DNA from: RUG12461 sp045661345
Lineage (GTDB): Bacteria > Bacillota > Clostridia > Lachnospirales > Lachnospiraceae
DNA length: 64,000 nucleotides
Assembly: GCA_045661345.1 (NCBI GenBank)
Contig: JAZRFM010000005.1
Span: 62,001 to 126,000, forward strand
Direction: 5' to 3'
Part shown: piece by piece, positions 52,416 to 61,538 of the stretch
Position numbering within the stretch: position 1 is the first letter of the stretch
Layout: the number at the start of each line of letters is the position of its first letter
The notes under the pieces: model-generated
What the model was told of the DNA's origin: nothing
Database searches by the model: none
Seen by the model: only the letters and a program-made list of their open reading frames with translations
Position numbers and translations under genes: made by a program

Positions 52416-53054
52416 TTATGCCGAAAACGCTGCCTCCAGGATAGCTTCATATTCCTCCGGTTCGGGGAGCGTGCCGAATTCCGGCAGGTAGGCCCGTTCC
52501 TGCCCGTGGACAATCCGCAGCACCGCCGCATGAAACGCCGGCAGCACAGCCTCATACGTGAACCGCAGCTCCTCTTCTCCCTCCCTCAGCAGGACAAAGG
52601 GGAAGACCTGTCCGGTTTCCGGATCCTTCTCTTCCCGGAATTCTACGTCCGGCGCAAAGATTTCGACCCTGTCATAAAGCCCCTGCAAGCGCGTCCGTTG
52701 AAACATCCGCACCAGATCAGGCTCCACCGTCACCTCCTCGGGCATTCCGAACCGAAGGCACCTGTAAAGCCTCGGCAGCACCGGAAAAGCCGGCATCAGA
52801 TCCGGCATATAAATCGACGGAAACGTCCAGGTGCGACAGCCAAAAGAGGTTACCCGGTATCGATACAGTTCTTCGTCTGTATCCAGGGGGCGCATGGTGA
52901 TCGTCACGGATTCCTCCGGGGTGACCAGCATGATCCCCGGCAAACCGGCGGCATCCAGAGCCGGTTCCACCCGGATCCCTTCGCTTTGAAACACCTCTCC
53001 CGCCTTCAGAAACGAAGGCATGATCTCCTCATTGACCAGCTGTTTTTCTGTCAT
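52416..53054 (-). CDS. Unknown 212-residue protein after the calpain gene (paralog of 41146-41784)
   Basis: Soluble, acidic, no known motif. TWTFPSIYMPDLMPAFPVLP then RLYRCLRFGM aligns with the ATPase-neighbour protein, as do the C-terminal blocks LRFTYEAVLPAFHAAVLRIV and YLPEFG. Both are 212 residues long. The gene begins 36 bases after the calpain-like gene. A chaperone or loading adaptor dedicated to the protease would fit. The paralog pair is the only clear sequence link between this region and the CIS locus. Confidence 0.7.
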   Translation of the reverse strand: MTEKQLVNEEIMPSFLKAGEVFQSEGIRVEPALDAAGLPGIMLVTPEESVTITMRPLDTDEELYRYRVTSFGCRTWTFPSIYMPDLMPAFPVLPRLYRCLRFGMPEEVTVEPDLVRMFQRTRLQGLYDRVEIFAPDVEFREEKDPETGQVFPFVLLREGEEELRFTYEAVLPAFHAAVLRIVHGQERAYLPEFGTLPEPEEYEAILEAAFSA

Positions 53055-53090
53055 ATACTCCTCCCATCACGACTGCGTGACCTCTCCGTT

Positions 53091-56000
53091 TTACGCTGCC
53101 ACCAGTGTCTGTGTGTGTTCGGTAAAGGTATCCAGATCTACCAGGAAGCTGCCGATGCGTTCCGCGGGATCTGCCTCCCGGATCAGATTTTTCCCTGTCT
53201 GGTTGCTCTTCACCGTTTCCACCACGCCTGACCCCCAGGGGTTCCGTATCTGGACATAATATCTCTGTCCGATCTTTTCTACCCCCAGAACAGTATAGCT
53301 GTGATTCGGCGCCATTCCGTGCCGTGTTCCTTCTCCATAATGCTCGGAACCATTCGCATCCAAAAATTCTGTCCAGGTATAGGCCAGCATGATTTTTTGC
53401 TGCCTCTGCGCGGCCTTGAGCCGGCGCAAAAGCTCCGCTCTATCCCGCTGAAAGACCGGCGAATACTCCCGCACTTCGTGCTGATTCAGTCGAAACCAGT
53501 CCTCCCCTGCTACTCGTATCACATACGATCTGCCGGGGTCTCCCCTCCGCTCATATACTTTTTCGCTCCTTCTTCCCGTCAGCCACTTCAATGCGTTTGT
53601 GCCTTTGCCGCCGTTGATATCCTGATACGTGTACTTCGTGACCCAGCGTTTCTTCTGCAGACCGGATACCAGAAAGGCCTTTTCGTACATCTGCACCCAA
53701 AGGGGCGCCAGCGAAGCCACGCTTTTCCCGTTTTTGACCGGTGCGGTTTTATCCACTTTTACATAGATGTCCTCAAACCCATCCCCCCGGGGCTTGTAAA
53801 GAAGAACCGTCACGGTACCGTCCCCGTTATCCTTCATGTGTTTTTCCACAAAATACGGATCGCTTTCCGTGGCAGCGGCCAGTGCAGCCAGAAAAAAGCA
53901 GTCTCCCAGGTCTCCCTGACTGATATCGGAAATGCACGGGGGATGTGTAAACAGAGGCGTATCCTGACGATTGAGCCATGTCACGCCATCGATCCATCTG
54001 TCAGTTCCGTAAATAACCTCGTGTCCCTCCGCGGGTATCCGAAGCCTCCCGCCTGTTTGTCCAAACAGATCTTCCTTAAACTCCCGCAAAGCGCGCAGTT
54101 CCAGGTCATCGGGGAGGGGTTGCTGTCCGGCCTGATTCTGGGCGTTTTGCTGGGCTCCTCCTCCCTGCCCATTTTGCTGACCCGCTCCGCCCTGCGCATT
54201 TTGCTGGACTCCTCCGCCCTGGTGAATCCCAAGCGCTCTCTCAAGCTCACCGATCCTGCTGTCCAGATCCTCCTTTATGCGAGCCAGTGCCTCTGTTTCA
54301 AGCACCGCTAAAAATTCGTATCTGGAACCGTACCTCCTGAGGAGCTCCTGATCGATTGCATTTTTGAGCAGTTCCTCGTATTTCGGGTTCGACTTCTGAA
54401 TACGCTCATTGTTCAGGACCTCAGCCTTCACATGATTGTATGCATCCGCTCCACGGCGTTTCTTGTAGAGATCTGCCAGCTTGGTCTCCCTGCTCCGATG
54501 CGCCTTTTCCTGCCCGCGTTCCGTATCCTCGGCATAGCGTCGGATATTCTGCAGGATTCTCTTCGTTTTCTGCGGCAGATCCACCCGACCGAATTTCGAT
54601 AATTGATAGACGCGCACATGAGCCTGGAGTTTGTCCTTAAACAACCTGACTTTCCGCTCGGTATCCAGCTCTTCATCCAGTTGACGGTTTGCCCTCCGAA
54701 GCTCCTCATTCTCTTTCGTTCCGGCAACCTCAAAATAATCCGCGCTCACATAGGTGTATGCAGCTTCTTTCCTTGCCTCCTCGATGGCATATCTCTCTAT
54801 GCGTTCTGCCTTTTCATGATCTGACAGTTCCTCGTTCTGCCACGTTTTCCGTTGATAGTCCTCCCACCTCTTTCGTCTGCCGGATGCATCCTCCTTGTCC
54901 TTTCGAAGCGTAGTCTTCAGTTCCCGCAACCGGTCAGCAAAACCATTGACAACATTTTCGGGCGCCCCTTTCGCCGCCAGATAATTACGAAGCACAGCCT
55001 CGTCCAATCCAATGATCCGGTCTGCCACCTTCGGATTGTAGGTGCCGACACGAAGCTCCCCGTTCTGATTCCGGATCTCTTTTTTGTGCTGCTCAGCATT
55101 CTGCACATTCAGGGATTGAAACGTCTGATCGCCGAATGCACCCTGCCTGTCCAGGATATGAACATCCTCCACCACCAGATACTCCCTGTTATGAAGGAAT
55201 TCCCTGCTTGTTCTTACACATATCTCATCATGGCTCCTGTGCGTAATTCCGCAGAGCAGGTCAACGATCTGGATCGTTTCCATTTTCTGAATTGCTTCCC
55301 GGGAAAAGATCAGGTCAACCTGCCGTTCCTGCGCACTGTTCAGAGCCTGTGTGAGGGTCTCGGAGCTTTTTGCCTCGTATCCGTCCTGCCCGCCCTTTTG
55401 TACCTTTTTCAATTTGGCATAGCAGGAGCCGGCTCCGACGATCTCCCGGATCATCTCCGACAGCTCGTGCCCATTCCTCTGTTCAATAAAGACCTTCTGT
55501 GCCTGCTGCAGTTCCTGATCCGTCACTACGCGCTGCGTTTCTGTCACAAATCCCGTATTCCATCTGCGGAATTGATCTCGCGCGCGGTTCTCAAAGGTGT
55601 AGCCTGCTACGATCTCACGTTCCTTTTGAAGGCGGAGAAGAATCCTCTGTGCCTTCATCCGTTTCGTCTTGGAACTCTCCAGCATGCAGAAGGTGTCAGC
55701 AATACCTTGATAATCCTGGATCAACGCATCGTAGGCTGCCAAAACCGAAGCTTGCTTCTCCTGAAACCTGTTTGCATTCTGCGGAAGAAAGGCCGCGGTT
55801 TTTGCGGTCAGATCGGCCTTATGCTCCCTGATGTTTTCACTATGTCTTTCGAAGTCCTCCTCGTCCGCCTCATTCCCGGTGCGTTCCGCTCTGATCAGGT
55901 CCTGCGCCGTGATCCCGGCGTTCTGCTGTGCCAACGTAGCGCGCATTTCCTCGGCCCTTGCGACCATATTACGTACCTTTTGATGTCGCTGGGCATATCT

Positions 56001-56420
56001 GCTGTTCGGCGATTTCCCGTTCAGATATTGTTCACGACAATACCAGATCAGCCAGTCATACTGGTACAGGATTATTTCCGTCGGTGCCTGATTCTGCCGC
56101 AGCTGCCGCAGGGTTCTGATCCCGGCTTTCAGTGTACGCATGACGAAGCTGTCCGCTTTGGTCTGATCCTCCAGAACCAGGCTTTCTTCCTGCACAGCCG
56201 CCACCGGCTGCTGTCCCGGTTGCGGTCCGGGAGCTTGTTGGTGATTCTGCTGATTCAGCACGATCTGCTGCTGATTCGGTTGATTCAGTTGGTTGGGTTG
56301 ATTGAGTTGATTCGGCTGATTCAGTTGGTTCGGCTGATTCTGCTGAAGGTCATGCTGCTCCGGAAGAACTTGATTTTCCCCGGAGTGCTGCAGATGATTC
56401 TGTACTACGCGTTCTTCCAT
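53091..56420 (-). CDS. Calpain-family cysteine protease, candidate CIS cargo
   Basis: 1109 residues. The N-terminal 70 residues are low complexity with tandem NQPNQL units. Residues about 90-790 are long helices rich in Arg, Glu and Gln. The C-terminal 300 residues are a calpain (C2) protease domain with SQGDLGDCFFLAAL (Cys 841), NHSYTVLG (His 1040) and IRNPWGSG (Asn 1060), so the catalytic triad is present. There is no signal peptide or membrane span, which argues against ordinary secretion. It starts with GGGAGGGAAACC before the ATG, 19 bases after the CDF transporter gene, and is followed by the paralog of the CIS-adjacent protein. Delivery by the CIS is inferred. A housekeeping intracellular protease is the alternative. 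Confidence 0.82.
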   Translation of the reverse strand: MEERVVQNHLQHSGENQVLPEQHDLQQNQPNQLNQPNQLNQPNQLNQPNQQQIVLNQQNHQQAPGPQPGQQPVAAVQEESLVLEDQTKADSFVMRTLKAGIRTLRQLRQNQAPTEIILYQYDWLIWYCREQYLNGKSPNSRYAQRHQKVRNMVARAEEMRATLAQQNAGITAQDLIRAERTGNEADEEDFERHSENIREHKADLTAKTAAFLPQNANRFQEKQASVLAAYDALIQDYQGIADTFCMLESSKTKRMKAQRILLRLQKEREIVAGYTFENRARDQFRRWNTGFVTETQRVVTDQELQQAQKVFIEQRNGHELSEMIREIVGAGSCYAKLKKVQKGGQDGYEAKSSETLTQALNSAQERQVDLIFSREAIQKMETIQIVDLLCGITHRSHDEICVRTSREFLHNREYLVVEDVHILDRQGAFGDQTFQSLNVQNAEQHKKEIRNQNGELRVGTYNPKVADRIIGLDEAVLRNYLAAKGAPENVVNGFADRLRELKTTLRKDKEDASGRRKRWEDYQRKTWQNEELSDHEKAERIERYAIEEARKEAAYTYVSADYFEVAGTKENEELRRANRQLDEELDTERKVRLFKDKLQAHVRVYQLSKFGRVDLPQKTKRILQNIRRYAEDTERGQEKAHRSRETKLADLYKKRRGADAYNHVKAEVLNNERIQKSNPKYEELLKNAIDQELLRRYGSRYEFLAVLETEALARIKEDLDSRIGELERALGIHQGGGVQQNAQGGAGQQNGQGGGAQQNAQNQAGQQPLPDDLELRALREFKEDLFGQTGGRLRIPAEGHEVIYGTDRWIDGVTWLNRQDTPLFTHPPCISDISQGDLGDCFFLAALAAATESDPYFVEKHMKDNGDGTVTVLLYKPRGDGFEDIYVKVDKTAPVKNGKSVASLAPLWVQMYEKAFLVSGLQKKRWVTKYTYQDINGGKGTNALKWLTGRRSEKVYERRGDPGRSYVIRVAGEDWFRLNQHEVREYSPVFQRDRAELLRRLKAAQRQQKIMLAYTWTEFLDANGSEHYGEGTRHGMAPNHSYTVLGVEKIGQRYYVQIRNPWGSGVVETVKSNQTGKNLIREADPAERIGSFLVDLDTFTEHTQTLVAA
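56255..56345 (-). repeat. Tandem repeat coding for NQPNQL units
   Basis: Near-identical 18-base units in the 5' part of the calpain-like gene code for repeated Asn-Gln-Pro-Asn-Gln-Leu. Such Asn/Gln repeats vary in number by slippage and give disordered tails. Confidence 0.8.
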
Positions 56421-56439
56421 CGGTTTCCCTCCCGTAGCA

Positions 56440-57585
56440 TTATTTTTCCCCTGTGATTTCCCCGTAATCCATATCCATGGCGACCATGAAGATTGTATCC
56501 GGATAACTCCTTTTCAGATCCTGCTGGATCTCCTCCAGCACCGCAGCACGGCTCTTTGCCTCAAAGCTGATCACCACATCAAACCAGACCGCGTCATCTT
56601 TTTTGTTGTAATAAAAGCCGTGAATCTGTTTCGCATAGGGGTGTGCAAGCACTTTTTTACCGATCTCCCGCTTCAGGCGGATCACATCGGCATCCCTCGT
56701 GTTCACGGAATAGATCCCCACAGCGGTCATGATCACGTTGTGCTTCCGGTAGACCTGCGTGGTGATCTCCCGTGTCAGCTCATCGAGTCTGGTCAGGGAA
56801 CAGGTGTCCTCCAGCTCGATATGTACCGATCCGTTGTAGGTATCGGGGCCGTAATTGTGCAGGATCAGATCGTAGGCACCCTTCACCTCCGGAAACTCGC
56901 ATACCGTTTTCTTGATGGCAAGCAGAAGCTCCACGTCCCCCGTCTCGCCAAGAAGCTTTGACACTGTTTCCGAAAACATTTCGTAGCCGGTCTTTATGAT
57001 GAAAGCGGAGATCACCGCACCGAGGTAAGCCTCCAGTGACAGCCCCGTAAAAATGAAAATGAATGCCGCTGCGAGGGTCGCTGCCGAGATCACGGAATCC
57101 AGCAGCGCATCCTTCCCGGAATTGACAAGGGAGTCGGAATTTACACGTACACCGGTTCTTTTCACATACAGGCCAAGTACAATCTTGACCACCACAGCAA
57201 CCGCCACCACAAGCAGCGTCGAGGGGGCGTAATCCGGTGTCTCCGGCGTCAGGATCTTTTTGACGGATTCGATCAGGGACGTCACGCCGGCATAAAGTAC
57301 GATGATGGCAATGATCAGCGAGCTGAGATACTCCACCCGTCCGTGGCCGAAGGGATGCTTCTTATCCGGCTCCCGTCCCGCCAGCCGTGCGCCGATGATG
57401 GTGATCACCGAGCTCAGTGCATCGGACAGGTTGTTCACTGCATCCAGAATAATAGCGATGGAATGGCTCAAAAAACCCACCAAAGCCTTAAACACCACCA
57501 GAGCCAGGTTTGATACGATCCCGATGGTACTGGTGCGGACAATGATTTTCTGGCGCTGCGCGGCCTCTTCATAGCGCATACTCAT
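56440..57585 (-). CDS. Cation diffusion facilitator transporter
   Basis: 381 residues with the CDF six-span layout. Diagnostic parts are DAVNNLSDALSSVITIIGAR in span 2, HPFGHGRVEYLSSL after it, and DALLDSVISA in span 5, which carry the metal-binding Asp/His residues. A C-terminal cytoplasmic domain of about 170 residues (YNGSVHIELEDTCSL) is longer than in small CDF proteins. Exports divalent metals such as Zn or Mn in exchange for protons. It lies between the reductase and the calpain gene. Confidence 0.93.
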   Translation of the reverse strand: MSMRYEEAAQRQKIIVRTSTIGIVSNLALVVFKALVGFLSHSIAIILDAVNNLSDALSSVITIIGARLAGREPDKKHPFGHGRVEYLSSLIIAIIVLYAGVTSLIESVKKILTPETPDYAPSTLLVVAVAVVVKIVLGLYVKRTGVRVNSDSLVNSGKDALLDSVISAATLAAAFIFIFTGLSLEAYLGAVISAFIIKTGYEMFSETVSKLLGETGDVELLLAIKKTVCEFPEVKGAYDLILHNYGPDTYNGSVHIELEDTCSLTRLDELTREITTQVYRKHNVIMTAVGIYSVNTRDADVIRLKREIGKKVLAHPYAKQIHGFYYNKKDDAVWFDVVISFEAKSRAAVLEEIQQDLKRSYPDTIFMVAMDMDYGEITGEK

Positions 57586-57609
57586 TTTTCGTTTTCTCTC
57601 CTTATTCCT

Positions 57610-58731
57610 TTATGCTTCCAGCTTTTCTGCCGCCTCTTTGAGCAGCGAAATGATTGGCAGATGCTGCGGGCAGACGCTTTCGCATTGACCGCATCCGATG
57701 CAGTCGGACGCCTTGCCGCTTGTTTCCACCAGTCCGTTGTAGAAGGCCTTCGGGCGGAATTCCTCCTCGTACAGCTTCATGGTGTTCACCGCGCGAAAGA
57801 TATCCGGAATGCTGATCTTCTGCGGACAGCCGTCACAGCAATACCTGCAGGACGTACAGCCGATCACGGGCGATCCCATCATGATCTTCTGCACTGCCTT
57901 CACAGCTGCCTGCTCTTCATCCGACAGAGGTGTAAAGTCCCGGAAGGTCTTCAGGTTGTCCTCCATCTGCTCCAGGGAGGACATCCCCGAAAGGATCGTC
58001 ATCACACCGGGCAGGGAACCCACAAAACGCAGGGCCCAGGACGCCATGGAGGCATCCGGCTGCAGAGCCTTGAATTGGGCTTCCATCTCGGGCTTTAAGC
58101 TTGCGAGCATACCGCCCTTCACCGGCTCCATGATAATCATGGGGATGTTGCGGCTACGCAGGATCTCATAGAGCTCTCCCGACCGCACCACCGGATTCTC
58201 CCAGTCCGCGTAATTCATCTGGATCTGGACAAATTCCATCTCCGGATGGCGATCCAGCACACTGGAAAGAAGCGCCGGGCTGCCATGGAAGGAAAATCCG
58301 AAATGCCTGATCTTTCCCTCTTTTTTCTTTTCCAGGCCCCAGCGGTAGCAGTCATACTTCTCATAGGTGTCGTGGTTTGATCCGTCTTCGATGGAATGCA
58401 GCAGGTAAAAATCGAAATAGTCCGTGCCGGCGCGCTCCAGCTGTTCATGAAAGATCCGCTCCACATCCTCCTGCTTTTTGATCTCCCAGGCGGGAAGCTT
58501 GGTAGCCAGCGTAAAGGCGTCCCGGGGGTAACGTTTTACAATCGCTTCTCTGGCCGCAACCTCTGATTTTCCGCTGTGGTAAACATAAGCCGTGTCAAAA
58601 TAATTCAACCCGGCTTCCATGTACGCGTCCACCATCCGGCAGACCTGCTCCAGATCAATCTCCCCGTCCTTTTCCGGGAGCCGCATCAGTCCGAATCCAA
58701 GCTTCGGCATTTTTTCCGGTACAATTTTCAT
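57610..58731 (-). CDS. Aldo/keto reductase with C-terminal 4Fe-4S domain
   Basis: 373 residues. The barrel part has LGFGLMRLPEKDGEIDLEQV at the N-terminus, catalytic Tyr in NYFDTAYVYHSGKSE, and FGFSFHG and QIQMNYADWENP later. The C-terminus binds iron-sulfur: CTSCRYCCDGCPQ and DCIGCGQCESVCPQ. This is the predicted oxidoreductase class common in anaerobic clostridia. It starts 25 bases after the transporter gene. Confidence 0.93.
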   Translation of the reverse strand: MKIVPEKMPKLGFGLMRLPEKDGEIDLEQVCRMVDAYMEAGLNYFDTAYVYHSGKSEVAAREAIVKRYPRDAFTLATKLPAWEIKKQEDVERIFHEQLERAGTDYFDFYLLHSIEDGSNHDTYEKYDCYRWGLEKKKEGKIRHFGFSFHGSPALLSSVLDRHPEMEFVQIQMNYADWENPVVRSGELYEILRSRNIPMIIMEPVKGGMLASLKPEMEAQFKALQPDASMASWALRFVGSLPGVMTILSGMSSLEQMEDNLKTFRDFTPLSDEEQAAVKAVQKIMMGSPVIGCTSCRYCCDGCPQKISIPDIFRAVNTMKLYEEEFRPKAFYNGLVETSGKASDCIGCGQCESVCPQHLPIISLLKEAAEKLEA

Positions 58732-58756
58732 CCTTTGGTCCCTCCTTTTCGATGTC

Positions 58757-60193
58757 TCATGATTCTGCTTTTCGCTGCGCTATTTCCTTTACCATACGGT
58801 TATACTCTTTTTCGTCGATTCTGTAGCCTGCTTTGAGGATGATTCTGGAGACGATCATCACCGCCAGCGGAATGGCCACCATGCCGATCCGAAGCAGCAG
58901 GGTCTGCCTCGGCTCCACGGAGGCGATGATATCATCGGCTCTCATCAGTGCTTCTTCCTTCATCATGGTGCCGCTCCCGACCTTTACCTCCATCTCGCTG
59001 ATATTCTGGCTCACCGCATAGATCCCGCTGATGATCAGCACCAGGGATGCCGCGCCCTGATTCAGCGCACCCGCGCACTTCACCGCAAAGGACCGGATCG
59101 CGGAGATCACGCTCTCATGCCTTTCGTGGAAACGATATTCATCATATTCGATGGTATTGTTGATCATGACGACCATGGCCAGGTTGATCAGCCCCTGGGC
59201 AAAAAAGATCAAAAAGCCTGTTGCCATGAGAAGAATGACGTTTTTGGGAATCACATATCCAAACAGCAGCAGCACCAGATACCCGGCAATCAGCACAACC
59301 AGGCAGATCCCGCAGAGGCGGTTTCTGCTCAGCTTAGCGGAGAGAAGGGGATAGAAAAACTGTGCCAGCAGGGTGCCGAGTCCGTACATGACGGTGAAAT
59401 ACGTGACGAGATCTCCACTCTGGGAATAGCCGAATTCGAAATAAAAGAAGTTGACGGCGAGAAGCAGCAGCAGCTGCTGCCCGACACTGAACAGCACATA
59501 CGCGATGCCGGAGGATACCAGCTGGTCGTTTCTCTTCAGGATCCTGAACATCTCCTTCAGATTCAGCGTCTCCTCCCTGTCCGTCCGTTCACGCTCGGTC
59601 ACGCCGAAAAAGACCAGGGTCTGGAACAAAAGAAAGGCAAGTGCCACCACAAGACCGGTGATCCGAAACGCCACAACGGCATTGCCTGCGATGACCATGG
59701 GGACGATGCTGGCCACGGAAAACTGGCCGATGCATACAAAGATCCCCATCAGCGTCACCAGGGAATCCCGCTCCCTCGGATCGCTGGAGAGGCTGGGAAG
59801 CATCCCCCAGTAAGCGATATCGTTGATGGTGTAGGTCATGCCCCACAAAAGATACATGATGGAGAAAAACACGACGAAAGCCCATCCCGTAGGCCGCACC
59901 GTGAACAGGATCGAGATCACGACGGCATTCAGAACCGCCCCGAGGATGATAAAGGGTCGGTATTTGCCGGCCTTGAGATGGCTGTTTTCGATGATCGTAC
60001 TCATCAGAAGGTCATTCACGGCATCCCAGACCATACAGGCCACCATCACCACGGAGATCACCGTGAACTGGGGGACGGTCAGCTTCATCGTATACTGGAT
60101 ATAGGTCAGCAAAAACATACTGATCAGCACGTATGCGGCGTCGCGTCCCGTAGCTCCGATACAATAGCACCACTTGGTTTTCTTATCGATCAT
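58757..60193 (-). CDS. GPH-family sugar:cation symporter
   Basis: 478 residues with about 12 spans. The motif VWDAVNDLLMSTIIENSHLK near residues 55-75 and YRPFIILGAVLNAVVISILF next to it are typical of the glycoside-pentoside-hexuronide (MelB-like) family. Probably imports a glycoside. The substrate is not readable. GGAGGTGA precedes the ATG by 9 bases. Confidence 0.9.
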   Translation of the reverse strand: MIDKKTKWCYCIGATGRDAAYVLISMFLLTYIQYTMKLTVPQFTVISVVMVACMVWDAVNDLLMSTIIENSHLKAGKYRPFIILGAVLNAVVISILFTVRPTGWAFVVFFSIMYLLWGMTYTINDIAYWGMLPSLSSDPRERDSLVTLMGIFVCIGQFSVASIVPMVIAGNAVVAFRITGLVVALAFLLFQTLVFFGVTERERTDREETLNLKEMFRILKRNDQLVSSGIAYVLFSVGQQLLLLLAVNFFYFEFGYSQSGDLVTYFTVMYGLGTLLAQFFYPLLSAKLSRNRLCGICLVVLIAGYLVLLLFGYVIPKNVILLMATGFLIFFAQGLINLAMVVMINNTIEYDEYRFHERHESVISAIRSFAVKCAGALNQGAASLVLIISGIYAVSQNISEMEVKVGSGTMMKEEALMRADDIIASVEPRQTLLLRIGMVAIPLAVMIVSRIILKAGYRIDEKEYNRMVKEIAQRKAES

Positions 60194-60313
60194 ACCGACA
60201 GGGTCACCTCCCGTCTCTTTGCGGTGTCAGAAAGGTTTTCGCTGCTTTGTCCTCATTTTAAGAGGAATCCATATTCATGTCAATTTCTAGTTCCATTTAT
60301 GGCGTTTCCCATG

Positions 60314-60319
60314 TATAAT
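60314..60319 (+). promoter_or_regulatory. -10 element for the diguanylate cyclase gene
   Basis: TATAAT at 60314-60319, 41 bases before the ATG at 60360, preceded by ATG (weakly extended). The -35 region TTCCAT is poor. Confidence 0.5.
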
Positions 60320-60359
60320 TTAGGGAAAGGTATGAGGGAAAGGAGAAAGGATTCCGGAA

Positions 60360-61502
60360 ATGAAGTCAAAGAGTTTCAATTATTACGGCTTTGATAAAGA
60401 AACATTTGACAGCGTCTCGGAGCTTAGGCGGCAGACAAACCGCAACAACACCGAGAGTATCTCCATTCTTTTTTTGCTGGTGATGGCGGTGTCCACGATT
60501 CTGTCCTTTATGAACGTGATCCCCTATTCCCATCGCGATACCTTCATCACCTTCCTGGTTCTCTCGGGTGCGTTTTTTGCCTTCCTCATGATCTTCCGGA
60601 GTTATACCCTGCGGCTCTCCGGCATTCTGATCTATGCCGTCATTGCGCTGATGATTTCCTTCGCCATCAAATCCTCTGCGGACGAGGCCTTTTTGGTATC
60701 CGCGGTTTTCCCGGCCTTTGTGATCATCCTGTCCATGGCCTTTATCGACCGGATGATCCCTTTCTCCCTGGTGATCGCTGCGTCCTACGTCGTGTTTGTC
60801 GGCTCGTCCTATATCAGTAAGCCCCCCTCCATTGCCCGTTACGATATGATCTACGGGATGATCTTTACCATCGTGGCGTTGTTCTTCCACTACCGCCTTC
60901 AGAAAAACAGGATCGATCAGTTCCTCTCCTACCACAAGAACCTGAAAATCCAGCGGGATCTGGAGATCCGCTCCAGCTTTGACTCCCTGTCGAAGCTTCT
61001 GATGCGCGGCCGTTTCTTCACCATGGCGGATTCCGTGCTGCGGGACCGTACCGATACACAGTACATTGCCGTCTGCGTGCTGGATCTGGATTCCTTCAAG
61101 CAGATCAATGACAGGCTGGGACATCAGATGGGTGACAAAGCGATCCAGACTGCCGCAGAGACCATCTGGAGCACCCTCGGCATTGATATCGAGCATGAGC
61201 AGTGGGCTTTCTGTGAACGTGCCATTGCGGAACATATGAGTTTTGCCGGCAGGCTCGGCGGAGATGAGTTTATTATCCTGCTGAGAGAAGACGGCGGCTG
61301 GGAAGCCGCCGAAAAGCGTCTGCGCTTCATTTTAGATCGTCTGAACGCCGTAAAGCTCGGGGAGCTGCACGGCATTCACGCTTCCTTCGGTGTCACGGAA
61401 GTGAAGGAAGGGGATCGTGATATCGACGTCATCTACGCCCGTGCGGACGAAGCGCTCTATGAAGCCAAGGGCTCCGGTAAGAACCAGATCCGGAAGCGTT
61501 GA
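60360..61502 (+). CDS. Membrane diguanylate cyclase (GGDEF)
   Basis: 380 residues. Six membrane spans fill residues about 30-180 (ISILFLLVMAVSTILSFMNV, SLVIAASYVVFVGSSYI and others). The GGDEF domain follows, with DLDSFKQINDRLGHQMGDKA and RLGGDEFIILL (motif near residue 300) intact, so c-di-GMP synthesis is expected. The RxxD inhibitory site is missing before GGDEF, so product inhibition may be absent. It stands alone on the plus strand. Confidence 0.93.
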   Translation: MKSKSFNYYGFDKETFDSVSELRRQTNRNNTESISILFLLVMAVSTILSFMNVIPYSHRDTFITFLVLSGAFFAFLMIFRSYTLRLSGILIYAVIALMISFAIKSSADEAFLVSAVFPAFVIILSMAFIDRMIPFSLVIAASYVVFVGSSYISKPPSIARYDMIYGMIFTIVALFFHYRLQKNRIDQFLSYHKNLKIQRDLEIRSSFDSLSKLLMRGRFFTMADSVLRDRTDTQYIAVCVLDLDSFKQINDRLGHQMGDKAIQTAAETIWSTLGIDIEHEQWAFCERAIAEHMSFAGRLGGDEFIILLREDGGWEAAEKRLRFILDRLNAVKLGELHGIHASFGVTEVKEGDRDIDVIYARADEALYEAKGSGKNQIRKR

Positions 61503-61509
61503 CACCGAA

Positions 61510-61529
61510 GGAACATGCCGGCATGTTCC
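61510..61529. terminator. Bidirectional terminator between convergent genes
   Basis: GGAACATGCC followed directly by GGCATGTTCC, a perfect 20-base palindrome, lies between the stop of the cyclase (61502) and the stop of the substrate-binding gene (61539). A moderately T-rich stretch follows on the plus strand (GTCTTTATTT). Confidence 0.6.
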
Positions 61530-61538
61530 CACGGGTCT

